Assembly: GCF_024166365.1 (NCBI RefSeq)
Contig: NC_064824.1
Coordinates: forward strand, 48,522,608 to 48,586,607
Reading direction: 5' to 3'
Source of the DNA: Elephas maximus indicus
Taxonomy: Eukaryota > Chordata > Mammalia > Proboscidea > Elephantidae
DNA length: 64,000 bases
Part shown: positions 63,441-64,000 of the stretch, piece after piece
Numbering within the stretch: position 1 is the stretch's first letter
How the letters are laid out: each line of letters begins with the position of its first letter
Notes under the pieces: generated by a model
Told to the model about the DNA's origin: nothing
The model's database searches: none
The model's input: only the letters and a program-made list of their open reading frames with translations
Translations under genes and position numbers: made by a program

Positions 63441-64000
63441 AGATCTTAAAAACCAGATAGTGCCCAATTACCATTTACTGAGCATTTTTGATCAAAGATT
63501 CTGTAACAAGATCATGATCCAAAGGAGGGAACCATGAGAGAGTTGTATGTAATTCTCCTGGAATCCAGGTTTCTGGCTTTTGTGGAGGCTGGGGCCAACT
63601 GCGTAGACCATCACCTTTGGGTGTCCTTTTGAACCTCGAGCTTTGAGAAAAAACTGATTCCTGAAGCCACTTTGAGCCAAACAATTGTCCAGATAAACTA
63701 GCAAGACCATTTTGCTCTGGGCGTTGTACTTTTTTTCCGAAGATTTCAGCCGGTTTTGAGAAACTGACCCCAAAGATCAGCAAATAAAGTTATGTTCAGG
63801 GTAAATCAGTGATCAGTTTAATCAGCCTTCAAGACAATGTTGTGTGAAATACCTGTCTAATGTTTGTAATCAAACTCACCCTCTTGCTATACAGAAAATT
63901 GTGTATCCTAAAGAATCAGGTTCTCAGAGGAAATCGATCTCATGGCTCAGACTCCACTTTGTCTTAGATTCCACTTCTGCTTTTGAGACAGTGATCCGTG
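63441..64000 (+). repeat. Post-env part of the second retroviral element, cut by the window end
   Basis: The last 60 bases match the sequence after env in copy 1 (9090-9165), suggesting the start of the 3' LTR. Copy 1 lacks about 400 bases that are present here between env and this point. The overlapping minus-strand frames at 63475-63783 have no recognisable domain. Confidence 0.5.

Noticed and set aside
1..64000. Exons of the human neighbours NMI or RIF1
   Set aside because: In human these genes flank TNFAIP6, but I found no frame resembling them. The window probably ends before either one.
1..64000. CRISPR array, operons, bacterial or phage system
   Set aside because: No regularly spaced repeats, no tightly packed long frames. 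Interspersed mammalian repeats and GT-AG introns show nuclear vertebrate DNA.

Overview
The window is a stretch of mammalian nuclear DNA, almost certainly from an afrotherian and most likely an elephant or another paenungulate. The evidence is the roughly 35 copies or pieces of AfroSINE, a tRNA-headed SINE ending in a block like GAGTCGGAATCGACTCGA, together with RTE-clade LINEs whose 3' ends share that SINE tail, and L1-related elements with a very long 3' UTR. Old pan-mammalian repeats (MIR, L2, MLT1, antisense L1) form the background. There are no bacterial-type genes, operons or CRISPR arrays, and I found no sign of a new multigene system. The notable signals are in repeat biology and in one host gene.

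The only host protein-coding gene I can support is TNFAIP6 (TSG-6), complete on the + strand. Its six coding exons lie at 24085-24178, 30119-30256, 31848-32009, 35841-36069, 38381-38421 and 47444-47613. All junctions are GT-AG and the phases agree. The 834 coding bases encode 277 residues, as in human: a signal peptide, a hyaluronan-binding Link module and a CUB module. The proximal promoter has an octamer, an AP-1 site, a C/EBP-like site and a TATA-like box. The 3' UTR carries an AU-rich element and an AATAAA, and its distal part looks like antisense L1.

Layout. 1-23.6 kb is intergenic: SINEs, MIR/L2/L1 relics, an ORF2-less HAL1-like LINE (5447-8176), retroviral env remnants (8.3-10 kb), an antisense RTE (10.5-12.2 kb), a perfect 52-bp-arm palindrome (12313-12417) and a foldback MITE-like element (14403-14550). 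23.9-48.1 kb is TNFAIP6. Its intron 5 holds an antisense provirus with two LTRs (41562-46761), broken up by an RTE, an L1 3' end and an LTR-like piece. 48.1-64 kb is intergenic again: antisense L1, MLT1, a Tigger-like relic, young AfroSINEs, three L1 3' UTR copies across the window, an LTR fused to a tRNA-Gly-like sequence (59780-60573), and a second retrovirus-derived block with a tRNA-Ser-type primer site and env remnants that runs off the end of the window.

The TNFAIP6 protein is a secreted, inflammation-induced factor. It binds hyaluronan and transfers heavy chains from inter-alpha-inhibitor to it. Everything else is mobile DNA, mostly decayed. Repeat family names come from recognising consensus features by eye, and boundaries are usually good to about 5-30 bases unless target-site duplications are given.
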